This document shows, in pieces, positions 41,848 through 49,004 of a stretch of 64,000 nt of DNA. The notes below the pieces were generated by a model. It was not told the origin of the DNA. It searched no databases and saw only the letters and a program-made list of their open reading frames with translations. This DNA is from Taklimakanibacter sp049323275 (GTDB lineage: Bacteria > Pseudomonadota > Alphaproteobacteria > Rhizobiales > Aestuariivirgaceae). The stretch covers positions 62,001-126,000 of the forward strand of contig JBMOOM010000028.1 of the NCBI GenBank assembly GCA_049323275.1, given 5' to 3'. Positions within the stretch are counted from its first letter, which is position 1, and each line of letters starts with the position of its first letter. The position numbers were made by a program, and so were the translations under genes.

Positions 41848-43167
41848 TCAGGGGAAGCGCAGCCAGGTGCCGAAGAACACCTGGAGGCTGTCTTCGTTGC
41901 TGTCGTCGACGAAAGCGAGGTTGCCCAAGCCGTCGGTGCCGACATCCTGGCGATCGCCGTAGTCGATATAGGTGGCGCCGACACCCAGGGTGACCTGGCT
42001 GACCGGATCCCAGTAGACGCCGCCGCCGAAGCCGAGGGCGTTGCCGGCATTGTCGTAATCCTCATAGCCGACGCCCAGTTCGAGACGGGTGTCTTCCGAG
42101 AGATTGGCGAGAATGCCTGCCGACGCACCCCAGAACTCTTCGTCAACCGTGAGCGGGCCGAGGTTGTTGGCGTAGGAGTTGGTGCCTTCGCCATAGACCG
42201 CACCGGCCGTCAGCTGGAGGCCGTCGGTGATGCCGATGGTGGCGCCGCCGCCGATCGCCCAGTCGGCGTCGTCGCCGAGCGTGTCGTCCTGGTAGAGGCC
42301 GACGATCTGGCCGGTGAAGACATCCGAGGAGTACATCAGGTAGGCCTGAACGGCCGGGATGTCGCTGCGGTCGGCAGCATCGCCTTCGACGACGAAGTCG
42401 TCGCCGCCACCGGCCTTGCCGTCGGCGCCGAAGTCAACGGCGTAACCCGTCGCATTGTCCGGATCCTCGACCGCGATGGCGAAGGAGAGCGGACCCGACG
42501 CATAGGTCAGGCGCATCTGCTCGTTGATCGGATTCGACGGACCGAAGGAAGCGACCGGGCCAGTGGCCGCGAGCCAGTCCCAACCGACCTGGAGGGCGGC
42601 GGTGTTGTCATTGTAGCCGGCCATCAGCTCCCATTCCGGAGCGAACTTCCACCAGCCATAGGCCTTGTTCATCTTGACGTTCTCGGAGTAGTCCGAGAAG
42701 TCGCCGCCGCCATTAGCCTGGAGACGGAAGTAACCACCGACTTCACCAACGGCCGTGTCGGCCTTGCCCTTGATGAAGATACGGCCACGGACGTTGAGGT
42801 CTGCGCTGTCGTCATTCTCGTAGTCCGTGTAGATCAAGGCGGTGCGGATCTCACCGGAGACCGACACTTCGGCGGCCGGAGCGGCGTCGGCGGTCGGAAC
42901 GACCGACAGCGTGAAGCCCGATTCTTCACGGACGCGGTCAGCAGCGCGTTCCGGCAGAACGCCCTGGAAGGTGCCCTGGCCGTCGCGGATCGACAGCAGG
43001 CTGTAGCCCGACGGCATCGAGGCCTGCGGCTGAGCTTCGAGCTGCGAAACGCGCGACTGCAGGGTCTCGATCTGCGCCTTGAGAGCGCTGAGATCGTCAG
43101 CCCGGGCGGCGGTGGCCGTCACGGCGAGAGCCGCACTGCCCATGAGCGCCCACTTCAACATGTTCAT
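41848..43167 (-). CDS. Alphaproteobacterial porin (copy 2)
   Basis: 439 residues from the ATG at 43167, with GGGAGA upstream. Same plan as copy 1: signal peptide, coiled coil LKAQIETLQSRVSQLEAQPQ, shared QASMPSGYSLLSIRDGQG block, barrel, final LQVFFGTWLRFP. It differs by insertions in surface loops (YAVDFGADGKAGGGDDFVVEGD; YGDRQDVGTDGLGNLAFVDDS), as expected if extracellular loops diverged after a duplication. An in-frame upstream extension is not signal-like and was excluded. Confidence 0.9.
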   Translation of the reverse strand: MNMLKWALMGSAALAVTATAARADDLSALKAQIETLQSRVSQLEAQPQASMPSGYSLLSIRDGQGTFQGVLPERAADRVREESGFTLSVVPTADAAPAAEVSVSGEIRTALIYTDYENDDSADLNVRGRIFIKGKADTAVGEVGGYFRLQANGGGDFSDYSENVKMNKAYGWWKFAPEWELMAGYNDNTAALQVGWDWLAATGPVASFGPSNPINEQMRLTYASGPLSFAIAVEDPDNATGYAVDFGADGKAGGGDDFVVEGDAADRSDIPAVQAYLMYSSDVFTGQIVGLYQDDTLGDDADWAIGGGATIGITDGLQLTAGAVYGEGTNSYANNLGPLTVDEEFWGASAGILANLSEDTRLELGVGYEDYDNAGNALGFGGGVYWDPVSQVTLGVGATYIDYGDRQDVGTDGLGNLAFVDDSNEDSLQVFFGTWLRFP

Positions 43168-43531
43168 CTTATTCTCCCTCAAAACAGCGACAATCGCCGT
43201 GTTGCGATAGTACGACAAATTTCCCCCTGGGGAATATTGCCTCAAACCTCTCTTCTATGAATCGAGGTTACTGGTTGGATACTTTTCGTCGGATGGGATT
43301 GCAATTCCCGCCTGTGCTGCGGAAGACGATTTGTCAGCCGCTGTGCGGTTTTTGTAACAGGCACAAAGAGGTAACTTAGAGTTTCGAGACGGTGACAGAA
43401 ATGTAACCGAGGAAGCCGCTGCTGTTACATTCGTGTAAGTTGGAGACCTTCGCGGTCGCATGTGGCTTATAAACAAAGACGCGGCGGAAAATTTTTTCCG
43501 CCGCGTCACGATGACGAAGATGACGCTCCGT
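43168..43531. other. Region upstream of porin copy 2 with clustered GTNAC motifs
   Basis: No gene is seen. It contains the second copy of the conserved 21-bp block starting CTGTGCGGTTTTTGTAACAG (43341-43361) and several GTNAC pentamers: 43354, 43371, 43392, 43403 and 43434. Two of them (GTGAC at 43392 and GTAAC at 43403) are exactly 11 bp apart, the spacing seen in the operator of the double TetR gene. An oxidised-stem-like GCGGCGGAAAATTTTTTCCGCCGC palindrome (about 43481-43504) may end the converging HxlR transcript. Confidence 0.55.
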
Positions 43532-43948
43532 CTATTGCTCGGTGGCTTGCGCCTCGAATTCACGACGCGCCGTTTCGAACGCGGTCTGGTGCTCCATCGT
43601 CCAGCCCATGATCTCCTGGGCGTGATGAAGGAATTGCTGACCGAGCTCGGTGAGGCTGTACTCGACACGCGGCGGCACGACCGGGAAGACCCGGCGGGAA
43701 ACGAGCCCATCGCGTTCGAGCTGCTTCAAGGTGCGCGTGAGAACGCGCGATGAAATGGGCGTCGAGCGCTCGATCTTGCGCTTGAGGTCGGTGAAGCGGA
43801 TCGGCTCGCCAGCCGCCTCATGGATGACACGCACGCTCCACTTGTCGCCCAGGCGCGAGAGTATCTCACGAACGACGATGAACTCGTCGTCGCTGCCCGG
43901 CGTGTTCATAGAGGCCATTGAATCGTTTTCCTGCGTCGAGAGGCTCAT
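43532..43948 (-). CDS. HxlR-family transcriptional regulator
   Basis: 138 residues from the ATG at 43948 (longer starts exist). HxlR-type winged helix: VVREILSRLGDKWSVRVIHEAAGEPIRFTDLKRKIERSTPISSRVLTRTLKQLERDGLVSRRVFPVVPPRVEYSLTELGQQF. The usual N-terminal Cys of redox-sensing HxlR members is absent, so another signal is likely. It lies between the porin genes and the double TetR gene, facing the porins. Confidence 0.88.
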   Translation of the reverse strand: MSLSTQENDSMASMNTPGSDDEFIVVREILSRLGDKWSVRVIHEAAGEPIRFTDLKRKIERSTPISSRVLTRTLKQLERDGLVSRRVFPVVPPRVEYSLTELGQQFLHHAQEIMGWTMEHQTAFETARREFEAQATEQ

Positions 43949-44448
43949 CTCACTACCACGAAGTTCATTTCGGAAGATTTCACGGGTTTGCATATAAGGA
44001 ATGTGAGTCATGCTCACAACGAAGATTGAGTATCAAATTGTATTCGCGCGACACGTACTCCAGTCAGCTCCTCATCTCGATCACGAGGCGGTGAATTGAC
44101 GCCAAGTCGGCTGCGTCCGACGTAACGATTCATGAGCGTCATTCGCTATCAGCTCGTTGCGGCGGAAGTTCGGCGTGTGACCGATCAAGGAATTCACGCG
44201 ATGGATGGCCGCCTGCTTTCGTATTCGTCTCGCGCGTCCTGAGCGCCATGTCGAAATACTTGCTCATGAGTGAGTTTTCGTCCGCCGCGGCGGCGTCGTG
44301 CTTGCAATCCGTCATCATGACCTCATTGAAGATTCACGTCTTCGAATGAACCTGAACAACGCGCGGCCGCGTCGTTCAGGTTCGCTGCCCCCGGTCCGTG
44401 ACCGGTCTCTCGGCACCCGCTGTTGAAGTCTCTCGCGGGGACCGGTAT
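43949..44448. other. Intergenic region of the regulator island
   Basis: No convincing gene. Features: an inverted repeat TGTGAG-N5-CTCACA at 44002-44018 upstream of the HxlR gene (possible autoregulatory site), and an isolated long hairpin at 44348-44383 made of GAACCTGAAC / GTTCAGGTTC with an inner ACGCG / CGCGT stem and no T-run. Base composition is lower in GC than in the coding regions around it. Confidence 0.6.
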
Positions 44449-44451
44449 GTT
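44423..44451 (+). promoter_or_regulatory. Predicted promoter of the double TetR gene
   Basis: TTGAAG (44423-44428), 17-bp spacer, TATGTT (44446-44451). The start point would fall near 44458, inside the array of GTNAC motifs, so protein bound to the array would block initiation. Confidence 0.45.
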
Positions 44452-44486
44452 ACTCTCTAGTCACTATACTGTGACCGAGCAGTAAC
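44449..44486. promoter_or_regulatory. Four-site operator: GTNAC repeated every 11 bp
   Basis: GTTAC at 44449, GTCAC at 44460, GTGAC at 44471 and GTAAC at 44482, each 11 bp from the next. The whole 38-bp block is an inverted repeat about a TATACT centre: GTTACT-N5-GTCAC on the left mirrors GTGAC-N5-AGTAAC on the right. It lies 20 bp upstream of the double TetR start codon, which has two identical DNA-binding domains per chain. Confidence 0.75.
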
Positions 44487-44506
44487 AAAGTCAAGCGGGA
44501 AAACTG

Positions 44507-45787
44507 GTGGCCGCCGGCAGAAGAAAGATCGACGCTTCGAAGCCGCGCGAGCGCATTCTCGGTGCGGCGCGCGATCTGTTCGGCCAGCGCGGCGTTCAGG
44601 CTGTCGGCGTGGACGAGATCGCCGCCGCCGCCGACAGCAACAAGATGACGCTTTATCGGCATTTCGGCTCGAAGGAGAATCTGGCGATTGCCTGTCTTCG
44701 CGCCGTGGTCGACGAGATCGATCGAAAATGGCAGGCGAGCGGATTGCGCGACGATCCCGCCGGTGTGCTCGATGACTGGATTGTGAAGATGGCGAAGGGC
44801 TGCGCAAGCGGCGACAGCCACAGCGAGCTCATCTTCGCCGTGTTCCGGCAGGCGCGCGAAGATGCCGCCGCCCGTCCCTTGCTGGATGCTTTCATCACAC
44901 GGCATCGCAAGCGGATGTCGGAAACATGCCGGGGATCCGGCATCGCGGATGGCGAGGTGCTCAGTGACGCTCTTATGCTGCTGGCCCACGGCATCCGCGC
45001 CAATCCCTGGGGGCTCGCCAGCGCCGGCCGCGCCGCGCTGTTTTCCTCGCGTGCCCGCCTGCTGGTGAAATTGTTCAAGGAGCGTCCGGCGGCGCCGAAA
45101 TCCCCTGTCGCCTTCGCCAGGTCCAGGCCGGGCGGCAAACGTGCGGCGGCGCCGGCGCCACGATACAATCCCCGGCCGCGCGAGCGTATTCTGACGGCAG
45201 CCTGCGCATTGTTTCAGAAACACGGCGTGCAGGATGCCAGCGTCGATGAGATCGCGGCCGTCGCCAACAGCAACAAGATGACGCTTTATCGTCACTTCGG
45301 CTCCAAGGAGAATCTGGCCGTCCTTTGCTTCAAGGCCGCTCTCGCCGAGGCGGACGGTCTTCTCAAGGAGATCGATACGGTCCATGCGGGTGACGCCGCG
45401 GCGCAGCTGCAGAGTTATGTCAGGCTCATCGCGGATGCGTTGGCGCAAACCGATCCATGCCTCGAAATGATCGGCATGGCGATGAAGGCCATGCGTGCGG
45501 AGGAATTGGGGCAGGGGCTGATGCGCGATTTCGAGATGCGCGAGCGCAAGCGGCTTGCCCGCATCTGCCGTTCGCTCGGCGCTGCCGATTTCGAGGCGCT
45601 GGCCGATATTCTGATTCTCGTCCTGCATGGCATCGATGCCGATCCGTGGGGATTGAGTGGAGCGCGTCAGAGTGCTCTATATCTGTCACTCGCGGATAGA
45701 ATCGTGGACGTGTTCCGCGTTCGGCCCGTGAAAGTGGCGAAGCGCCGTGTCCGGGCTTCAGTGATGCAACAGAGAAGAGCGACATAA
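44507..45787 (+). CDS. Double TetR-family regulator (two complete TetR units in one chain)
   Basis: 426 residues from a GTG. Unit 1 covers about 14-195 and unit 2 about 225-410, each with a TetR_N helix-turn-helix followed by an all-helical regulatory domain. The HTH of both contains the same 17 residues, SNKMTLYRHFGSKENLA (44-60 and 254-270), so both should read the same DNA half-site. The ligand domains have diverged more (HSELIFAVFRQAREDA versus PCLEMIGMAMKAMRAEE) but keep a shared LLAHGIRANPWGL / LVLHGIDADPWGL block. A Pro/Ala/Lys linker (about 192-222) joins the units. Ordinary TetR proteins are about 200 residues and dimerise; here one chain could act as the dimer. Confidence 0.88.
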   Translation: MAAGRRKIDASKPRERILGAARDLFGQRGVQAVGVDEIAAAADSNKMTLYRHFGSKENLAIACLRAVVDEIDRKWQASGLRDDPAGVLDDWIVKMAKGCASGDSHSELIFAVFRQAREDAAARPLLDAFITRHRKRMSETCRGSGIADGEVLSDALMLLAHGIRANPWGLASAGRAALFSSRARLLVKLFKERPAAPKSPVAFARSRPGGKRAAAPAPRYNPRPRERILTAACALFQKHGVQDASVDEIAAVANSNKMTLYRHFGSKENLAVLCFKAALAEADGLLKEIDTVHAGDAAAQLQSYVRLIADALAQTDPCLEMIGMAMKAMRAEELGQGLMRDFEMRERKRLARICRSLGAADFEALADILILVLHGIDADPWGLSGARQSALYLSLADRIVDVFRVRPVKVAKRRVRASVMQQRRAT

Positions 45788-45811
45788 GGCGCGCGCTCAA
45801 TTTGTGTGTAA

Positions 45812-45827
45812 GTGACAAATTTGTCAC
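45812..45827. promoter_or_regulatory. Perfect 16-bp palindrome of the GTNAC-N6-GTNAC type
   Basis: GTGACAAATTTGTCAC is a perfect palindrome, with GTGAC and GTCAC 11 bp apart as in the array upstream of the double TetR gene. It lies 25 bp after that gene's stop, in the 204-bp region before the second HxlR gene. Confidence 0.6.
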
Positions 45828-45946
45828 GTCTTGCGGGTCGGTCTCATCGTCCTATATGTCGGCAATCTGCTTGGCGCGTGATCTGGAAAGGCGGGACACC
45901 GGTTTTCCGTCGGCGCGCAGTATGAGATTTCGATCATGTTTATCAC

Positions 45947-45965
45947 TCAGGTCGATCAGACCTGA
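45947..45965. promoter_or_regulatory. Inverted repeat upstream of the second HxlR-like gene
   Basis: TCAGGTC-GATCA-GACCTGA, 7-bp perfect arms with a 5-bp spacer, 27 bp upstream of the ATG at 45992. Probable operator for autoregulation. Confidence 0.5.
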
Positions 45966-45991
45966 AGCGATCGTGATGTAGGGGGCCCATC

Positions 45992-46414
45992 ATGCTCACA
46001 TCGGAAAAGGACACCGGACTGCACCGCCAGGAGACGAAGGCCGCGGACGGCATCGAGCACCGGGTGATCATCCGTGAGCTCTTCGAGCATATCGGCGACG
46101 ACGCCACGTTGCGTCTGGCCTGGTACCTCAACGAAACGCCGGCGCGGCTCAACGAACTGCGCGACTTCGTTTCCGACGTATCGCAAAGGAAATTCAGTCT
46201 CGCCTTGCGCCAGCTGATCCGCAACGGTTTCGTGTCGCGGCGTCATTCCGACACTTTTCCCTCCTGGACGATCTACAGCCTCACCCCGATGGGCGCCGCT
46301 TTCCTGGAGCGCGTGACGGAATTGGCTCATTGGATCGACGCGCATGGCCACGACATCAAGTCGGCGCGCGGGCGCTTCGAGAAGCGCAGCTACAAGATGC
46401 TCGACGCGGCGTGA
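45992..46414 (+). CDS. HxlR-like winged-helix regulator
   Basis: 140 residues, ATG preceded by AGGGGG. Winged-helix text: HRVIIRELFEHIGDDATLRLAWYLNETPARLNELRDFVSDVSQRKFSLALRQLIRNGFVSRRHSDTFPSWTIYSLTPMGAAFLERV. This fits the HxlR pattern but is more divergent than the one at 43.5 kb (DKWS replaced by DATLRLAW). No Cys. Likely a dimeric repressor acting in the same regulator island. Confidence 0.78.
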   Translation: MLTSEKDTGLHRQETKAADGIEHRVIIRELFEHIGDDATLRLAWYLNETPARLNELRDFVSDVSQRKFSLALRQLIRNGFVSRRHSDTFPSWTIYSLTPMGAAFLERVTELAHWIDAHGHDIKSARGRFEKRSYKMLDAA

Positions 46415-46455
46415 CGGCGCCGGCCGTCCTTCATCGATAATGCCTGTGCAGAAAA

Positions 46456-46532
46456 TGGCGACCCCGAGAGGATTCGAACCTCCGGCCCTCAGATTAGGAA
46501 TCTGATGCTCTATCCTGCTGAGCTACGGGGTC
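46456..46532 (-). tRNA. tRNA-Arg (anticodon CCT)
   Basis: The minus strand folds into a full cloverleaf: acceptor GACCCCG/CGGGGTC, D arm GCTC/GAGC, anticodon stem TCAGA/TCTGA with loop TTCCTAA (anticodon CCT, reads AGG), T arm GGAGG-TTCGAAT-CCTCT with one mismatch, and an encoded CCA end. Decodes the rare Arg codon AGG. Confidence 0.95.
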
Positions 46533-46569
46533 ACTCGGGGCCGCTTATATAGCGTTCGGTGTCGGGACG

Positions 46570-46603
46570 GAACCCCACAAAAAAGAAGCCCGGCGGACCG
46601 GGC
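46570..46603 (-). terminator. Rho-independent terminator of the fasciclin gene
   Basis: GCCCGG (46588-46593) and CCGGGC (46598-46603) form the stem; on the minus strand TTCTTTTTTG follows (complement of about 46579-46587). It is 28 bp past the stop. Confidence 0.75.
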
Positions 46604-46631
46604 CCAAGGTCTCGATCCTGGTGGCCGGAGA

Positions 46632-47192
46632 TCACATTTTCGGCAGCAGGACCTTGTCGATCACGTGGATGACGCCGTTGGACTGGTCGACATCGGCAAT
46701 GACGACGGTGGCGACGGTGCCGTTCTCGTCGGCGATCATCACCTTGCCGCCATCATACATGGCCGTGAACGTGCAGCCGCCCACCGTCTTGACCGGATGC
46801 TTGCCCTTGTCGTCGTCGACCATCTTCATGATGGCCGGCGAGAACGCCTCGGCGCCCACCACATGGCAAGTGAGAATCTTCACGAGCTTGTCCTTGTTCT
46901 CGGGCTTGAGCAGATCCTCGACGGTTCCGGCCGGCAAGGCGGCAAAGGCCTCGTTGGTGGGGGCGAATACGGTGAAGGGCCCCTTTCCCTGCAAGGTCTC
47001 GACCAGGCCGGCCGCCTTGACCGCAGCGACCAGGGTCGTGTGGTCCTTCGAATTGACCGCGTTTTCGACGATGTTCTTTTCCGGGAACATCTCGGCCCCG
47101 CCCACCATCGGATTGGCGGCGAAGGCGAGGCCGGCGGCGCCCATCGCCAAGGCGGCAACAGCGGCAGTCAGGGTCTTGTGAAGCTTGATCAT
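46632..47192 (-). CDS. Fasciclin (FAS1)-domain secreted protein
   Basis: 186 residues with a Sec signal peptide (ALAMGAAGLAFA-ANP). One FAS1 domain: NIVENAVNSKDHTTLVAAVKAAGLVETLQGKGPFTVFAPTNEAFAALPAGTVEDLL (H1 motif) and the later YDGGKVMIADENGTVATVVIADVDQSNGVIHVIDKVLLP (H2 motif). A periplasmic or secreted adhesion-type protein, common in rhizobia. The ATG at 47192 has GAGAGGA in front. Confidence 0.92.
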   Translation of the reverse strand: MIKLHKTLTAAVAALAMGAAGLAFAANPMVGGAEMFPEKNIVENAVNSKDHTTLVAAVKAAGLVETLQGKGPFTVFAPTNEAFAALPAGTVEDLLKPENKDKLVKILTCHVVGAEAFSPAIMKMVDDDKGKHPVKTVGGCTFTAMYDGGKVMIADENGTVATVVIADVDQSNGVIHVIDKVLLPKM

Positions 47193-47332
47193 CGCATAGT
47201 CCTCTCTGATCATCCAAATGGATACGACCTTCGATACGAGGCTTGCGGAAGAACGGACGCCGTCAGGCCCGTCACATTAAGTTGAGAGGCGGGCGTGCAA
47301 CCAAACGGCGCTGCGATGAGTAGGGGGCGCGT

Positions 47333-47641
47333 TTATTCTTCCGGCTCGGTCGTGAAGAACAGCGGATAGCCCCTCTCGCGGCCGAAATCGGTCGCCTCCT
47401 TGGCCTTGGTCTCGGCGACGTCCTTGGTGAACACGGCGATGACGCAGGCGCCGCGCCGATGCGCGGTCATCATGACGCCATAGGCGCGGTCGGCGGTCAT
47501 GCGGAAGACCGCCTTCAGCACCAGAACGACGAATTCGCGCGGCGTATAGTCGTCATTGAGGAGGATGACCTTCCAGAGCTTCGGACGCTCGGTCTTCGGC
47601 TTGATCCTGGTGCGCGGCTTGACGGTGGTCTGCTGGCTCAT
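47333..47641 (-). CDS. clpS: ATP-dependent Clp protease adaptor ClpS
   Basis: 102 residues. It delivers N-end-rule substrates and modulates ClpAP. The hallmark WKVILLNDDYTPREFVVLVLKAVFRMTADRAYGVMMTAHRRGACVIAVFTKDVAETK contains the NDDYTP binding pocket and the MxxAHRRG segment. An N-terminal basic tail (KPRTRIKPKTERPK) is usual. clpA is not in the window. Confidence 0.96.
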   Translation of the reverse strand: MSQQTTVKPRTRIKPKTERPKLWKVILLNDDYTPREFVVLVLKAVFRMTADRAYGVMMTAHRRGACVIAVFTKDVAETKAKEATDFGRERGYPLFFTTEPEE

Positions 47642-47694
47642 GATCGCCTGCCTGTGCCGCGCAGCCTATCGCGAGGACGGCGCCGGCGCCACCC

Positions 47695-47726
47695 GCAAAC
47701 AAAAAGCCCGGCGCTGAGGCCGGGCT
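47695..47726 (-). terminator. Rho-independent terminator of carD
   Basis: AGCCCGGC (47705-47712) pairs with GCCGGGCT (47719-47726) over a 6-base loop; on the minus strand CTTTTTGTTT follows. It lies 25 bp past the CarD stop. Confidence 0.8.
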
Positions 47727-47751
47727 CTTGCTGTCATTCAGAAGGGGCCCT

Positions 47752-48681
47752 TCAGGCCGCCTCTTCCGCCGGAACGCCGTCATCGGCCTTGGTGTTGCGA
47801 TGCGCGTTCTTGGCGAGGAAAGTCTCGATCTCCTTGATCGCCATGTCGTCGTCGATCTTCTTCACCGCGGCGATCTCGCGCGCCATGCGGTCGAGCGCCT
47901 GCTCGAAGAGCTGGCGTTCGGAATAGGACTGCTCGGGCTGGCGCTCGGAGCGGTAGAGGTCGCGCACGACCTCGGCCACCGCGATCAGGTCGCCGGAATT
48001 GATCTTCGCCTCATATTCCTGGGCGCGGCGCGACCACATGGTGCGCTTGATGCGGGCGCGGCCCTTCAGCACCTTCATCGCATGGTCGATGAGCGGCTTG
48101 TCGGCGAGCTTGCGCATGCCCTTTTGCTCCGACTTCGACGTCGGCACCTTGAGGCGCAGCTTTTCCTTCTCGAAATCGACGATGTAGAGCTCGAGCTTGA
48201 TGCCGGCGATCTCCTGCTCCTCGATCTGCACGACGCGGCCGACGCCATGCGCCGGATAGACGATCAGCTCGTTGACCTTGAACAGCAGCTTCTTGGCGGC
48301 CGGCGTGGCGACGACCGGCTTGTCGGCCATGTTGGTGATCGGCGCGGGAGCCACGGGCGCCTGGACCGGCTGCGCCGGCTTGTGGGCCTGCGGCGCATGG
48401 GCCTTCGGCTCGGCCTTGGCGGCCGGCGCCGGCGGCTTCACCGCATGGGCCGCGGGCTTATGGGCCTGCGGGGCGTGGGACTGGGCTTTCACCTCGGGCT
48501 TGTGGACAGGCTTGGCCGCGGCCTTGACCGGCTGGGCGGCAGGCTTCACCTTCTTCGCGGTAACGACGGTCTTGGCCTTCACGGCCGGCTTTTTCTTGGC
48601 AGTGGCTTTCACGATCTTTTTCTTCGCTTTCGCTGCAGTTTTCAGGGATTTGGCGTTAGCCTTCGTCTTCGATTTGGTCAT
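47752..48681 (-). CDS. carD: CarD-family RNA polymerase-binding regulator with long histone-H1-like tail
   Basis: 309 residues. Residues about 131-309 are the CarD/CdnL module: KLLFKVNELIVYPAHGVGRVVQIEEQEIAGIKLELYIVDFEKEKLRLKVP (RNAP-interacting Tudor-like part), then the helical DNA-contacting part with MWSRRAQEYEAKINSGDLIAVAEVVRDL. CarD stabilises the open promoter complex. Family members are normally 160-200 residues; here 130 residues of Lys/Ala/Pro-rich sequence precede the module (KKIVKATAKKKPAVKAKTVV..), with a repeated HAPQAHKPA (69-77, 95-103). The tail resembles the C-terminus of histone H1/HU-fusions and likely binds DNA nonspecifically. Confidence 0.9.
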   Translation of the reverse strand: MTKSKTKANAKSLKTAAKAKKKIVKATAKKKPAVKAKTVVTAKKVKPAAQPVKAAAKPVHKPEVKAQSHAPQAHKPAAHAVKPPAPAAKAEPKAHAPQAHKPAQPVQAPVAPAPITNMADKPVVATPAAKKLLFKVNELIVYPAHGVGRVVQIEEQEIAGIKLELYIVDFEKEKLRLKVPTSKSEQKGMRKLADKPLIDHAMKVLKGRARIKRTMWSRRAQEYEAKINSGDLIAVAEVVRDLYRSERQPEQSYSERQLFEQALDRMAREIAAVKKIDDDMAIKEIETFLAKNAHRNTKADDGVPAEEAA

Positions 48682-49004
48682 GGCTTTCCTTCGCCTCGCA
48701 ACCTATCGATGGCGCAGGCCAAAACCGGCGCCTTGAGCAAACGGCCGATCGTCTGATCTCGCCTTTCGGGCAGTCCGGCGGATGGGGATCGCGGGCCCTC
48801 TTTCCGGCACTGGACAGGCTTTTGGCGAAAAAAATCCGAGCTTTGGGGGCCCGGGATCGTTTCCGTAAGTCTGGTTTACATCATGACGGAATATAGCACG
48901 GCTTTAATGAAAATTAAAGTCCGACCTGTCCGTGTACGGTATAATTCTGCGTAACAAGCGATATTTGCGGGGGAAAAGGTTAATGCCCCCGCAAGATATT
49001 CAAA
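48682..49004. other. Intergenic region between carD and fdxA, with fdxA terminator and carD leader
   Basis: No gene. It holds the fdxA terminator (48965-48994), a small perfect hairpin CTTTAAT-GAAA-ATTAAAG at 48902-48919, and an AT-richer stretch with TATATT-like and TATAAT-like sequences around 48890-48945 that could carry the carD promoter. I could not fix one -35/-10 pair with confidence. Confidence 0.5.
48965..48994 (-). terminator. Terminator hairpin after fdxA
   Basis: TTGCGGGGG (48965-48973) pairs with CCCCCGCAA (48986-48994). It is the third use in this window of the CCCCCGCAA/TTGCGGGGG stem. No strong T-run follows on the minus strand (AATATCGC). Confidence 0.6.
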
